A DNA stretch of 13,581 nucleotides from Firmicutes bacterium UBA6806 (GCA_002452745.1 DKFC01000065.1:1-13581); one strand, 5' to 3'; shown: positions 1 through 8,346, counted from the first letter of the stretch. Notes: a model not told the origin generated them from the letters alone. Translations and numbers: made by a program.

Positions 1-36
1 AATGAAACTAGATGAATAATTCAGGTTAAATAATAG

Positions 37-66
37 ACTCCCGTCTGCCTTGGACGGGAGTTTTGC
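37..66 (+). terminator. Rho-independent terminator of an upstream gene
   Basis: A perfect 9-bp GC-rich stem (ACTCCCGTC at 37-45, GACGGGAGT at 53-61) with a 7-base loop is followed by a short T run. It ends transcription of a gene whose body lies before the window. Stop codons at 13-15 and 17-19 are both possible ends for that gene, so its reading frame cannot be told. Confidence 0.85.
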
Positions 67-80
67 ATCTTTTCAAATCC

Positions 81-109
81 TTGCATCACTTCTAGGATAG
101 ACGTATAAT
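81..109 (+). promoter_or_regulatory. Sigma-A promoter of the HD-GYP/hybrid kinase operon
   Basis: TTGCAT at 81-86 and a perfect TATAAT at 104-109 are separated by exactly 17 bases. The transcript would begin near 116, leaving a leader of roughly 125 bases before the chosen GTG start at 242. I looked for a cyclic-di-GMP riboswitch in this leader, since the first gene degrades that nucleotide, and saw no GEMM-type conserved core and no strong hairpin. Confidence 0.75.
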
Positions 110-241
110 AAGAACTAGAAACATTTAAATGGATTGCTTAATCGAAGTGAAAAAAGGTATTAAATAGATAGAGAAATGCTTCCTGTATGGAAATTTAAAC
201 GGCGGGATTAAGTGAGTTCATTTCTGGACGGAGGATGTAAG

Positions 242-1306
242 GTGAGATTAAAAAGCATAAATCACGTTGAACCAGGAGATGCTCTGGGGAAGGCGGTTTA
301 CGATGATAAATGTCAGCTCCTATTGGCGAGGGGAGTGGCGTTAACAGATGGCTACATTGATAGGCTCAAAAAATCAAATATACATTGCGTGTATGTGAAT
401 GACGAGCTGTCAGAGGGACTTGAGTTTGATAATGTCATCCCAGATGAAGTTAAGGTTCAATCGGTGAATGTTGTGAGAAATGTCTTTAAAGATATTACAG
501 GGAGAAAGGGCGTCTCTCTCTCCAATGAAGGGGTTGAAGCTATAAAGGACATCATTGATGAAATGATGGGACTTATCTATTCCAATAAGGACACACTTTA
601 TGTTATGACTGAACTCATGGGGACAGACATGTACACTTATAATCACTCAGCAGAAGTGGCTATCCTTGCAATGCTTGTTGCAAAGAGTCTGGGACTCAAC
701 AATCAGTATATTCAGAAGGTTGGAATAGGGGCTATGCTTCACGATATTGGAAAGATGAAAATACCAAATGAAGTATTGAACAAAGTAGATACACTTTCAG
801 ATGATGAATTTAAACTCATTAAAGAGCACGCTTCGCTGGGCTATGACTTGTTAAAGGAATCACTGACAATATCGCCCATTTCAAGGCAAATTGTATTGCT
901 TCATCATGAAAAGCTAGATGGAAAGGGATATCCTATGATGCTTGACTCTGAGGACATTCCAATTCATGTCCGAATTGTCACCATTTGTGATATTTTTAAT
1001 GCATTGGTTTCCAACAGGGCCTATAGAGAGAAGATGAGTGTGGATACAGCCCTTGAGACTATTCGGGCAGAGGCGATTTATCAATTGGATCGCGAAATAT
1101 ACTATCACCTGATAAAAGTTGTCAATATCTATCCAGTGGGAACCATTGTGGAACTCTCTACTGGAGATAGGGGGATTGTCATTAAGGAAAACAAGGAAGC
1201 CCAGACAAGACCTATTGTTCAGGTGATTCGTGAACAGAAGAAAGCCGAAATTATTAATTTATTGAATGATCTGACAATTTTTATCACGAAAACAGTGGAG
1301 TCATAG
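242..1306 (+). CDS. HD-GYP domain cyclic-di-GMP phosphodiesterase (first copy)
   Basis: Probable cytoplasmic phosphodiesterase of 354 residues that hydrolyses cyclic-di-GMP through a metal centre. From the GTG at 242, residues 1-55 form a small N-terminal beta domain. The HD-GYP core follows with His135, HDIGK at 167-171, His196, HHE at 221-223 and GYP at 229-231, so every metal-binding motif of an active enzyme is visible. A conserved helix around Asp250 and a C-terminal beta domain (about 295-335) follow. No receiver domain or membrane segment is present. An upstream GTG at 212 is in frame, but I prefer 242: GGAGG lies at 230-234 with a 7-base spacer, and the paralogue at 7023 aligns residue for residue from this Met. 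It is the first gene of an operon with the kinase 24 bases downstream. The family assignment is firm; activity on cyclic-di-GMP is inferred from the motifs. Confidence 0.93.
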   Translation: MRLKSINHVEPGDALGKAVYDDKCQLLLARGVALTDGYIDRLKKSNIHCVYVNDELSEGLEFDNVIPDEVKVQSVNVVRNVFKDITGRKGVSLSNEGVEAIKDIIDEMMGLIYSNKDTLYVMTELMGTDMYTYNHSAEVAILAMLVAKSLGLNNQYIQKVGIGAMLHDIGKMKIPNEVLNKVDTLSDDEFKLIKEHASLGYDLLKESLTISPISRQIVLLHHEKLDGKGYPMMLDSEDIPIHVRIVTICDIFNALVSNRAYREKMSVDTALETIRAEAIYQLDREIYYHLIKVVNIYPVGTIVELSTGDRGIVIKENKEAQTRPIVQVIREQKKAEIINLLNDLTIFITKTVES

Positions 1307-1330
1307 ACACTATTGTGATTTGGGGGAAAA

Positions 1331-4300
1331 GTGCATTATATATTCGTATTGATTAAAATCGGACTTGAAATCATATTGCTTTATAAAATGGTAAAAAATA
1401 GCATCAAAAATGGAGGTGAGAGACAATATTTTGTCTATTCACTTTTGATTTTGATGCTTATTTTTGATTGCAAGTTAGCGATTACAAAGGACTTTTCCAC
1501 TATGTGGATGAATCAGAGTGTTATTATTGCCACTCTTGCTTACGCGGTCTTTTACTATTCCAAGGGAAAATCAAGTGTGAAATCGTTTATGACGCATTTA
1601 ATTGACTCGCAAGATATTGGCAACTCAGATATTTTAAACAACATAGATGAAGCTGTGGCCATCATCAGAAAAGACGATCTCAGTGTCGTTGGATATAATT
1701 ATTTGTTTGGAGAATTGATTCTGGAAAACAAGCACTTTATTAACTTGGAAGACATCATAAGCGCCGTAAAGCGAGGCGAAAATTCTTTTGAAATTAAGGA
1801 TTTCAACAACTTCAAATTGTTTATAAGGGTCAGGTTGATTAATTATGGCAACAAACATGTGGCGCTTTATATAAAGGATATCAGTGAGTTGGCCTTTATA
1901 AAAAAGGACATGGCCCTTCAACAAAAAAGTTGTCAGGAACTTTGGGAAGAGGCGCCTTATGCGGTGATTATTCGAGAGATGTTCGGTCGAATTGTCTATA
2001 TGAATCCAAAATCAGAAACCCTACTTCAAAAAACAGCAAAGGACTTTGAAGGGCGGCTATTTGACGAAATTCTGGAGAATCCAGATGAGAAAATGTGGCA
2101 TAGGGAAATGGAACAGGAGTTACAACAACTTACTGGAAAGACGATTTCGAGAAATGTCATCATAACCACCTCAAACCAGCAAAGAAGGTTCTGCCAAGTT
2201 GAAGAGCGAATTGTTCAGTATCAGCGAAACAAACACATCTATACGGCCATCTTTGATTTGACAAATCTATACTATGAAAGGCTGAAAAGCCAAGCTTATG
2301 CGATTATGAATCGAAATACGGACTCGTCACTTAGAGCAAATTATTATTTGATTGTGGACATGATACATAATGAAGTCCTCTACAGTGAGTTGCTAGCATC
2401 AAAAATCAAACCAAATATGAAGAGCTGGGATTGGTTCTTTGAACATTTGGAAGAGGACTCTCAGCGGTATATCAGGGAATTTGACCGTCACCCAGAGTCT
2501 TTTAAACCAGAACGGATAAAATTAAAAATAGCGCAGGAACATCAATTTATCGTTGAAGATTTCGTCATAAGCGATGGATACCATGTTACGGGATTGGTTT
2601 TGAATTATGTAGATGCCTCTTCAATTAATTTTGAACCTGAAATCATTGGCAAGAATATTATTGGACATATTAAAGAAGGACTGCTCATCATCAATTTTGA
2701 GGGGGCTATTGAATATGTCAACGAAGCTATTTGCAGATTGCTGGACTATGAGAAGAAAGATTTGCTCCAAATGAATATCATTGACGTCACCAAAGACTTG
2801 ACAGCAGAGAAAGTCAAGAGCAACTGGGAAATTACGAGAACCCACAATTCGTATAAAATTGACCGAATTTACAGAGATCGACATGGTTCGGAAATTCCCG
2901 TTGAAATCATAGGTAAACACATTGAATTTGAACAGACGGAAAAATTGCTTGTCATCATTAGAGATGTTGCAGAGAAGCGAATTTACAAACGTACATTTTC
3001 AGAATCGCAAATTAAGTTTACTCAGCTCTTTGACGCCATTCAAGATGGGGTGTATGAAATTAAACTGCCTAGTAGGAATGTAAATCTCTATAAGCAGTTT
3101 GATATGGAAAAGGGGTTTGTTGGCGTTGAAATTGCCTATTTTCAGTGGCTTGATAAAATCCATGAAGACGATCGTTCAATTGTCTATGAATCCATAGACA
3201 TACTGACTTCTGAGAAAGTAAACGAAGTGAGTTTTGAGTACCGCTATCAAAATAACTCTGAATGGGAATGGATGAGGGCGAGAGGCAGGTATATTGAAGA
3301 CGAGGAGGGCGCATCCATTCTTCTAATCAATCGCAATTTTTCTGAGACAATGGAAATCATGTCCCGACTTGAGGAGAGTAAGTACATTCTCACAGAATCC
3401 GAACGGATTTCTCACATGGCGCATTGGCGATTTGATGTGTCGAGAAGCATATTTGCTGTTTCAGAATCGTTTGATGAAATGTTTAAAATCAAAGATTCTG
3501 GAAATGAAATTACCCATGAACAGTTTGTTGAACTGGTACATCCAAGTGATAGCAACTATTTTGTCAATAAATTTACGAGAGCCATAAATGAGGAAGAGCC
3601 TCTAGACATGATCTTTAGAGTTGTGAGGGGAACGGGCATAAGATATATTCAAATGTTTGGTAAAACCTATTACAGCAGTGAAAGAGAGCCAATCTATGCC
3701 ATTGGCAATACCGTTGATATTACAGATAAGATGATTGCAGCGAGGAAGTTAGAAGAGTCTAAGAAATTGTTAGAAGGCATCATAGAACAATCGCCAACAG
3801 GAATTATTGTCACAAAGAGAAATGGAAGAATCGAAATCATAAATGAAGAGGCCACAAAACTCTTGAATCTGAGAGAGGATTTCGAACTGACATACGATCG
3901 AATCAGTCAATTTATTTTAGAACGATATGAGCTGGAAGGTGAGGATAATTTAGCTGAGCGACTGAGGGAAATACAGACGGGACAAGTTATCAATCTAACG
4001 CTTCATGCCATTCGCCGAAAATCACCTAAATGGATTATGCTCTATGCATCTCCAATGCACGATGAGGAAGGACGATTTACGGGGAATATCCTGATGTTGA
4101 TTGACATTACAGAGAGGACATTAATGCAGGCAAGGCTCATAGAGCAGACATCCAAGTTAGTCAATGCAGAGAAACTTGCAAAATTAGGTCACTTTGAGTT
4201 TTACAATCACTTTGAAAAGTTATATTTATCAGATGTTATTTATGATTTGCTCGAAACAAAACCGCCGCTTGCGTTGACTTCTGAGCTTTTGACGAGCATG

Positions 4301-6355
4301 ATAGCACCAGATGATTTTGAGAGAATTTATTCAATTGTCAAGGTCATTCAGAAGTCTCCTGGACACTATACGCTTGAATTCAAACTCAAGACTTTTGCAG
4401 GGCATATAAAACACGTTCAAATCTTTTTGGTGAGAACTGATTTTCCAGATCAAATCTATTATGAGGGAACCATACAAGATGTCTCAGTTGTCAACTCTGC
4501 AATCGAGAGAATCAAACAGTCTGAGCGCGAAAAGGATACTTTGATTAGCAGTGTGGGGGATCAAATTACTTATTATAATGCCAAAAAAGAAATTGTCACA
4601 TTGAATCACACAAGGTATAAACACGTTAATCCAGAACACTCTAAAATTATAGGAAGGCCTTGTAGAGAAGCATTTGGCCCTCATGAAAATGAATGTGATG
4701 AATGCATTATACAAAAGACGCTTGAGACCAAACGCCCTTTTACGAGGGAGTATATGCAAGATCACCTTTGGTTTGAACAGAGTACGCATCCAGTTATGGA
4801 CGGACAGGAGAAAGTGGTTGGGGTAGTGGAAATTATCAGAGACATCACCCAAGACCACTTCATCAGAGAAAAGCAAGCCTCGCTGGATAAAATGCAGATA
4901 TACGATCAAGTATCAAAGGGCATCGCACTTGATTACAACAACAAGCTCATGGGCATTATGGGGTATCTGAATCTCATAAACGACTTCAAAACCTTACCTA
5001 AAACTGTTAGAGAGTATGTTCAAATTATTTCTAGAACGGCTTTGACTTTGCAGGAAACAACGGAACAACTTTTGATGATGAGCAATTCGCAGGCAATTTT
5101 GACAACACAAATAGATGTGGTTCACTCAGTGGAAAACGCAATAAAGTTTGTCAATCACATGTATAGCGAGCAGACCGAAATGACCTTGGAAGCCTCAGAA
5201 GTCCATCCAATGATTTCGGGCAATGAAGACATGTTCTTTAACATGATTACCAGCTTGCTTTTAAATGCCATTGACGCAGTGGAAGAATCAGAGCATCCTA
5301 AAGTTAACGTTCTGATTTCTCACGTGATGGATGATAATCAGGTGAGAATTGAAGTTCAGGATAACGGGATTGGCATAGCTGAATCCATTAGAGAACACAT
5401 CTTTGAGCCCTTTTTTACGACCAAGACTGGCAAGAGCAAAGTGGGGATGGGTCTCACAACTGTAAAATCAATCTTAAAGGACTTAAATGGAGAATTGACA
5501 TATGAAAGTATTCCAGGGAGAACAGTGTTTGTTGTTGTGTTGACAGGGGTCAAGCAAAGCCAGATGGATCGGCAAAGAGGTATGAGAGAACAAGAAGAAG
5601 CTGAGAAGAAGGGGATTTTGATAATAGATGACGAAGAAATTGTCAGGATGCTCTTTGCAAACGTCCTCACTGAACAGGGATATGACGTCTTTGAAGCGGG
5701 CAATGCCTACGAGGGAATTGAGCTGTATAAAAGGCATCAGGATAAAATTGAACTCGTCATAATGGATATGATTATGCCGGGGATGGGTGGCCGTCATGCA
5801 TTTGAAAAGCTAATGGAGTTTGATTCAAATGTGAATATTATTGTCACAACAGGCTTTAGCAATGATGAGGATGTCCATTACGTCATGGAAAATGGTGCCG
5901 TGGATTTATTTAAGAAACCTGTGAGTATAGAGCGAATTAAAAATAGAGTTGGACAATTTTTCAGCAAGGCTTTAGAGGAAATTGGAACGGATGATTCAAA
6001 ATACGTAATTGATGTTAAGGATGCTCTAAAAAAACTTGAGGGAAATGAAAAACTCTATGAACGAATTTGTCGAAAGTTCTATCTTAAATATCATATGTTG
6101 CCGGAAGCCATTTTAGAAGAACTCAAAGAAGAAAACTGGGACAAAATTAGAGCGCATACACATAATATAAAAGGACTGGCAGGCAACATAGGCGATAAAA
6201 AACTAGAGTCAATTTGCTATGAGCTGGAGTCTGCTATTAGAGCTGGAACTCAGTCTGAGGCCTTAACCTTTGAATTTGTTGAGGCTTTAAAGAGAATTCT
6301 GCATTATTTGGAAGAATCGGTTGAGATGATAGACGACAATGAAGCTGGATACTGA
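1331..6355 (+). CDS. Membrane-anchored multi-PAS hybrid histidine kinase with receiver and Hpt domains, DHp His lost
   Basis: Very large (1674 residues) sensory protein. Residues 3-20, 33-51 and 62-77 are hydrophobic and probably span the membrane. About eight PAS-like domains follow: roughly 99-186, 204-312, 438-548, 556-675, 684-800, 811-928, 941-1057 and 1064-1175; residues 313-430 are unassigned. The last PAS carries Cys1111, Cys1122 and Cys1125. The DHp helix (about 1187-1250) reads GIALDYNN where NtrB-like kinases read GIAHDFNN, so the phospho-acceptor His is Leu1200 (CTT at 4928-4930). The ATP-binding domain is intact: N-box Asn1312, DNGIGI at 1344-1349, the FEPFFTT box and the GMGLTTV lid. 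A receiver (Asp1433, Asp1434, phospho-acceptor Asp1479, Lys1529) and an Hpt domain (His1611 in HNIKG) follow. The GTG start at 1331 has GGGGGA 4 bases upstream. No GGDEF or EAL output domain is seen. The ligands are unknown. Autophosphorylation by the usual route looks impossible, so it may be a phosphatase, a receiver/Hpt relay fed by another kinase, or an ATP-binding scaffold. Confidence 0.92.
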   Translation: MHYIFVLIKIGLEIILLYKMVKNSIKNGGERQYFVYSLLILMLIFDCKLAITKDFSTMWMNQSVIIATLAYAVFYYSKGKSSVKSFMTHLIDSQDIGNSDILNNIDEAVAIIRKDDLSVVGYNYLFGELILENKHFINLEDIISAVKRGENSFEIKDFNNFKLFIRVRLINYGNKHVALYIKDISELAFIKKDMALQQKSCQELWEEAPYAVIIREMFGRIVYMNPKSETLLQKTAKDFEGRLFDEILENPDEKMWHREMEQELQQLTGKTISRNVIITTSNQQRRFCQVEERIVQYQRNKHIYTAIFDLTNLYYERLKSQAYAIMNRNTDSSLRANYYLIVDMIHNEVLYSELLASKIKPNMKSWDWFFEHLEEDSQRYIREFDRHPESFKPERIKLKIAQEHQFIVEDFVISDGYHVTGLVLNYVDASSINFEPEIIGKNIIGHIKEGLLIINFEGAIEYVNEAICRLLDYEKKDLLQMNIIDVTKDLTAEKVKSNWEITRTHNSYKIDRIYRDRHGSEIPVEIIGKHIEFEQTEKLLVIIRDVAEKRIYKRTFSESQIKFTQLFDAIQDGVYEIKLPSRNVNLYKQFDMEKGFVGVEIAYFQWLDKIHEDDRSIVYESIDILTSEKVNEVSFEYRYQNNSEWEWMRARGRYIEDEEGASILLINRNFSETMEIMSRLEESKYILTESERISHMAHWRFDVSRSIFAVSESFDEMFKIKDSGNEITHEQFVELVHPSDSNYFVNKFTRAINEEEPLDMIFRVVRGTGIRYIQMFGKTYYSSEREPIYAIGNTVDITDKMIAARKLEESKKLLEGIIEQSPTGIIVTKRNGRIEIINEEATKLLNLREDFELTYDRISQFILERYELEGEDNLAERLREIQTGQVINLTLHAIRRKSPKWIMLYASPMHDEEGRFTGNILMLIDITERTLMQARLIEQTSKLVNAEKLAKLGHFEFYNHFEKLYLSDVIYDLLETKPPLALTSELLTSMIAPDDFERIYSIVKVIQKSPGHYTLEFKLKTFAGHIKHVQIFLVRTDFPDQIYYEGTIQDVSVVNSAIERIKQSEREKDTLISSVGDQITYYNAKKEIVTLNHTRYKHVNPEHSKIIGRPCREAFGPHENECDECIIQKTLETKRPFTREYMQDHLWFEQSTHPVMDGQEKVVGVVEIIRDITQDHFIREKQASLDKMQIYDQVSKGIALDYNNKLMGIMGYLNLINDFKTLPKTVREYVQIISRTALTLQETTEQLLMMSNSQAILTTQIDVVHSVENAIKFVNHMYSEQTEMTLEASEVHPMISGNEDMFFNMITSLLLNAIDAVEESEHPKVNVLISHVMDDNQVRIEVQDNGIGIAESIREHIFEPFFTTKTGKSKVGMGLTTVKSILKDLNGELTYESIPGRTVFVVVLTGVKQSQMDRQRGMREQEEAEKKGILIIDDEEIVRMLFANVLTEQGYDVFEAGNAYEGIELYKRHQDKIELVIMDMIMPGMGGRHAFEKLMEFDSNVNIIVTTGFSNDEDVHYVMENGAVDLFKKPVSIERIKNRVGQFFSKALEEIGTDDSKYVIDVKDALKKLEGNEKLYERICRKFYLKYHMLPEAILEELKEENWDKIRAHTHNIKGLAGNIGDKKLESICYELESAIRAGTQSEALTFEFVEALKRILHYLEESVEMIDDNEAGY

Positions 6356-6374
6356 TTGAATTCTAAAAAGGAAG

Positions 6375-6418
6375 AAAGGTCGTGGTGAACACAAGCTAAT
6401 GTTCATCACGACCTTTTT
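6375..6418 (+). terminator. Rho-independent terminator after the hybrid kinase
   Basis: A 16-bp stem with one G-U pair (arms at 6375-6390 and 6401-6416) encloses a 10-base loop and runs into TTTTTAT. It closes the HD-GYP/kinase operon 20 bases after the kinase stop and separates it from the SSB gene. The 5' arm starts with A bases that could pair with the T run, so it may also act from the opposite strand. Confidence 0.92.
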
Positions 6419-6481
6419 ATCTTTTTGAAAAAGGTTATGAGAAAATATAATGGGGAAATACAAAAAAAAGGAAAAAAACAC

Positions 6482-6509
6482 TTGATAAAATGTAAAAAAA
6501 TGGTATTAT
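6482..6509 (+). promoter_or_regulatory. Probable sigma-A promoter of the SSB gene
   Basis: TTGATA at 6482-6487 and TATTAT at 6504-6509 are 16 bases apart, in a very A-rich stretch just after a strong terminator and about 36 bases before the gene. The -10 box can be shifted by a base or two (TTATAT also fits), so its exact placement is uncertain. Confidence 0.6.
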
Positions 6510-6545
6510 ATAAGAAAACCAAAATATGGAAAATGGAGGTCTGTT

Positions 6546-6902
6546 ATGAATAATGTAAGTTTAGTTGGACGTATTACAAAAGCACCGGAATTACGATGTT
6601 TAAATGAAGAAAGGTATTACACGAGTTTCACTTTGGCAATTGACAGATATCTCGGAGGTGCGTACAAGGAAGAGAAACAGAGTGAAGGCAAACAAGTTGC
6701 TGATTTTCCAAGAATTACAGCTTGGGGAAGGGTTGCGGAGAATCTGTGCAAGTACATGGATAAGGGGGCTCTTGTAAGTGTTGTGGGAAAAGTTGCAACG
6801 CATAGGTTTGAAAAAGAAGATGGTGAAATTTCATATTTGACAGATATCATAGCTGAAGAAATTCGTTTTTTAGAACCGGCATCAAATGGAAAGGCCGAGT
6901 AA
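6546..6902 (+). CDS. Short single-stranded DNA binding protein (SSB family)
   Basis: A 118-residue protein that should bind single-stranded DNA through one OB fold. It starts with the family signature NNVSLVGRITKAPEL and contains the conserved TSFTLAIDR strand, the ITAWGRVAENLCKY segment with Trp60, and VSVVGKVATH followed by a final strand ending at FLEP. Length is well below the usual 150-180 residues of housekeeping SSB. There is no Gly/Pro/Gln-rich linker and no acidic DDDIPF-like tail; it ends in NGKAE. It therefore probably cannot recruit the proteins that dock on that tail and is likely an auxiliary SSB. A Lys/Glu-rich loop (about 40-50) sits in the L12 region. The ATG start has GGAGG 7 bases upstream (6534-6538). 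It has its own promoter, and no clear terminator separates it from the HD-GYP gene 120 bases downstream. Confidence 0.9.
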   Translation: MNNVSLVGRITKAPELRCLNEERYYTSFTLAIDRYLGGAYKEEKQSEGKQVADFPRITAWGRVAENLCKYMDKGALVSVVGKVATHRFEKEDGEISYLTDIIAEEIRFLEPASNGKAE

Positions 6903-6977
6903 GTTCAACACTTGCCATAGGCTCTCCATCAACAGACTTGAAGATAAAAAGGACTGGTGTTTTTAACTTTAAAATAT

Positions 6978-6983
6978 TATAAT
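6978..6983 (+). promoter_or_regulatory. Candidate -10 box before the second HD-GYP gene
   Basis: A perfect TATAAT lies 40 bases before the HD-GYP start. The hexamer 17 bases upstream (TGGTGT at 6955-6960) is a poor -35 element. This may be a weak or activator-dependent promoter, or the gene may be read through from the SSB gene, after which I see no terminator. Confidence 0.35.
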
Positions 6984-7022
6984 ACAAGTGGGGGACTATA
7001 AACTTATTAATTAGGTGGTTAA

Positions 7023-8093
7023 ATGACGAAGGTAGATGTAAAGCAACTAGAAATAGGCATGGAACTGCTTGAAGACGTATATGATGACAATGGAGTTGTC
7101 TTGATAGGGGCTCATACACCGCTGAGTGATGTTCATATCCAGTATTTACTGCGAAAGCGAGTGGAATTCGTCAACGTTCGAACAGATGAGCCAGAATCGG
7201 ATAGCTTAGGGAATAAAACAGAAGAGCAGACTTTTGACAGATTGAACAATGTATCCGATGTCGAAGAAAAATATCAGAATACAGTTGTGAAATTCAAACG
7301 CATCTACAATGAATTTAGGTTGGGGAGAGTTCCCGTTTATGAAGAGATTCAGGATACGGTGGAGCCTCTTTATGAAGCAATATTAAATGATGAATCGTTT
7401 ACTCGTAAGATGTGGCAGATTCACTCGTATGATGATTATACCTTCGATCACTCTGTGAGAGTTTCCATGATATCAGGGCTTTTGGCAAAATGGTGCAAGT
7501 TGGATTTAAAGGGCATAAAGGATGCCGCACTTGCAGGACTGTTGCATGACATTGGAAAATGCAATATTCCAGACAACATTTTAAATAAGCCGGGGCCGTT
7601 GAACTTTGAAGAATTTAAAGTTATCAAAACCCATGCAACACTTGGTTATATATTGATTAAAGACATTCCAAACATCAATTACGATGTTATGTTAGGCGTA
7701 TTACAACATCATGAACGCGTTGATGGAACAGGTTATCCAAATGGAATTACTGGGAATCAAATGAGCTATATTGCCAAGATTGTCTCTGTGGCAGACGTGT
7801 ATTGTGCGATGACTGCAGATAGGGTCTATAAACCAGCGATGCATCCATTTGAAGTTGCCAGTTTTATTTTAGAAAAATGCTATAGTTCTTTGGACTTTTC
7901 AATGTCAAAGACTTTTTTATCAAATATTTCTCATTTTTATATTGGTCATCGAGTTAAGTTAAACAATGGACAGGAAGGGGAGGTCATTATGACCTACAAA
8001 GACGACCCTGCAAGACCTCTTATAAAAATTGGCGAGGTATTTTATGATCTTAGAAGACATATTGAACTGGAAATAGAGAGTATGCTGGAATAA
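7023..8093 (+). CDS. HD-GYP domain cyclic-di-GMP phosphodiesterase (second copy)
   Basis: A 356-residue cytoplasmic protein with the same architecture as the HD-GYP protein at 242. Residues 1-52 form the N-terminal beta domain, 53-130 a helical linker, 130-300 the catalytic core and about 303-350 a C-terminal beta domain. The core motifs are complete: His143, HDIGK at 175-179, His204, HHE at 229-231, GYP at 237-239 and an ADVYCAMTADRVY helix at 257-269. This predicts a competent cyclic-di-GMP phosphodiesterase. The ATG start has AGGTGG at 7013-7018. No receiver, PAS or membrane segment is present, so the N- and C-terminal domains are the likely regulatory parts. The two copies are clearly homologous over their whole length but quite diverged in the linker, which suggests an old duplication rather than a recent one. 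A terminator follows 28 bases after the stop. Confidence 0.93.
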   Translation: MTKVDVKQLEIGMELLEDVYDDNGVVLIGAHTPLSDVHIQYLLRKRVEFVNVRTDEPESDSLGNKTEEQTFDRLNNVSDVEEKYQNTVVKFKRIYNEFRLGRVPVYEEIQDTVEPLYEAILNDESFTRKMWQIHSYDDYTFDHSVRVSMISGLLAKWCKLDLKGIKDAALAGLLHDIGKCNIPDNILNKPGPLNFEEFKVIKTHATLGYILIKDIPNINYDVMLGVLQHHERVDGTGYPNGITGNQMSYIAKIVSVADVYCAMTADRVYKPAMHPFEVASFILEKCYSSLDFSMSKTFLSNISHFYIGHRVKLNNGQEGEVIMTYKDDPARPLIKIGEVFYDLRRHIELEIESMLE

Positions 8094-8120
8094 AAGTAAA
8101 AACAGAAAGAATGTATGTGA

Positions 8121-8166
8121 AGCAGTCTAGTTTTGACCATTTTAAAGCTAGACTGCTCGTATTTTT
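8121..8166 (+). terminator. Rho-independent terminator after the second HD-GYP gene
   Basis: A perfect 10-bp stem (AGCAGTCTAG at 8121-8130, CTAGACTGCT at 8148-8157) continues inward with six weaker pairs to a 5-base loop. It is followed by CGTATTTTTT. It ends the SSB/HD-GYP unit. Confidence 0.87.
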
Positions 8167-8181
8167 TGGAACAGCAATCAA

Positions 8182-8346
8182 ATGAGCTTCATTTTCCTTT
8201 TAAAAGCCAGTGAAAGGGCACTGAGGAAAGCAAATTTAGAAGCTGTGAGATGTATGACAAAAGACCAGAACAAAGGTTCGGTACAAAAAACTTGCATAAC
8301 CAATACATCATTTGATATGATTAGCATTGGAAAAGAAATAAAGTGA
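8182..8346 (+). CDS. Doubtful 54-residue ORF upstream of the topoisomerase operon
   Basis: An ATG-to-TGA reading frame of 54 residues starting MSFIFLLKASERALRKANLE fills most of the gap between the terminator at 8121 and the topoisomerase genes. Codon use is not out of line with the neighbours. Against it, there is no good ribosome binding site (only GGAA about 12 bases upstream), no domain is recognisable, and the candidate topoisomerase promoter at 8292 lies inside it. It could be a small protein, the remnant of a decayed gene, or chance. I do not recognise it. Confidence 0.18.
   Translation: MSFIFLLKASERALRKANLEAVRCMTKDQNKGSVQKTCITNTSFDMISIGKEIK
8292..8321 (+). promoter_or_regulatory. Candidate sigma-A promoter of the topoisomerase operon
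   Basis: TTGCAT at 8292-8297 and TATGAT at 8316-8321 are 18 bases apart. This is the best promoter-like pair between the terminator at 8121 and the parE-like start at 8424. It would give a leader of about 95 bases, which contains a weak CAGCA/TGCTG hairpin (8364-8386). Confidence 0.45.

Noticed and set aside
110..241. Possible cyclic-di-GMP riboswitch in the leader of the first HD-GYP gene
   Set aside because: Looked for because of the gene's function, but no GEMM-I or GEMM-II conserved core or paired stems could be found.
212..241. Upstream GTG start for the first HD-GYP gene
   Set aside because: The GGAGG site and the alignment with the second HD-GYP protein both favour the GTG at 242.
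3369..3587. 72-codon + strand frame inside the kinase gene
   Set aside because: Out-of-frame overlap with conserved PAS coding sequence and no domain; a chance frame.
4484..4909. 141-codon open frame on the minus strand within the kinase gene
   Set aside because: It lies wholly opposite a well-supported coding region, has no ribosome binding site context or recognisable domain, and is a shadow of the PAS-encoding frame.
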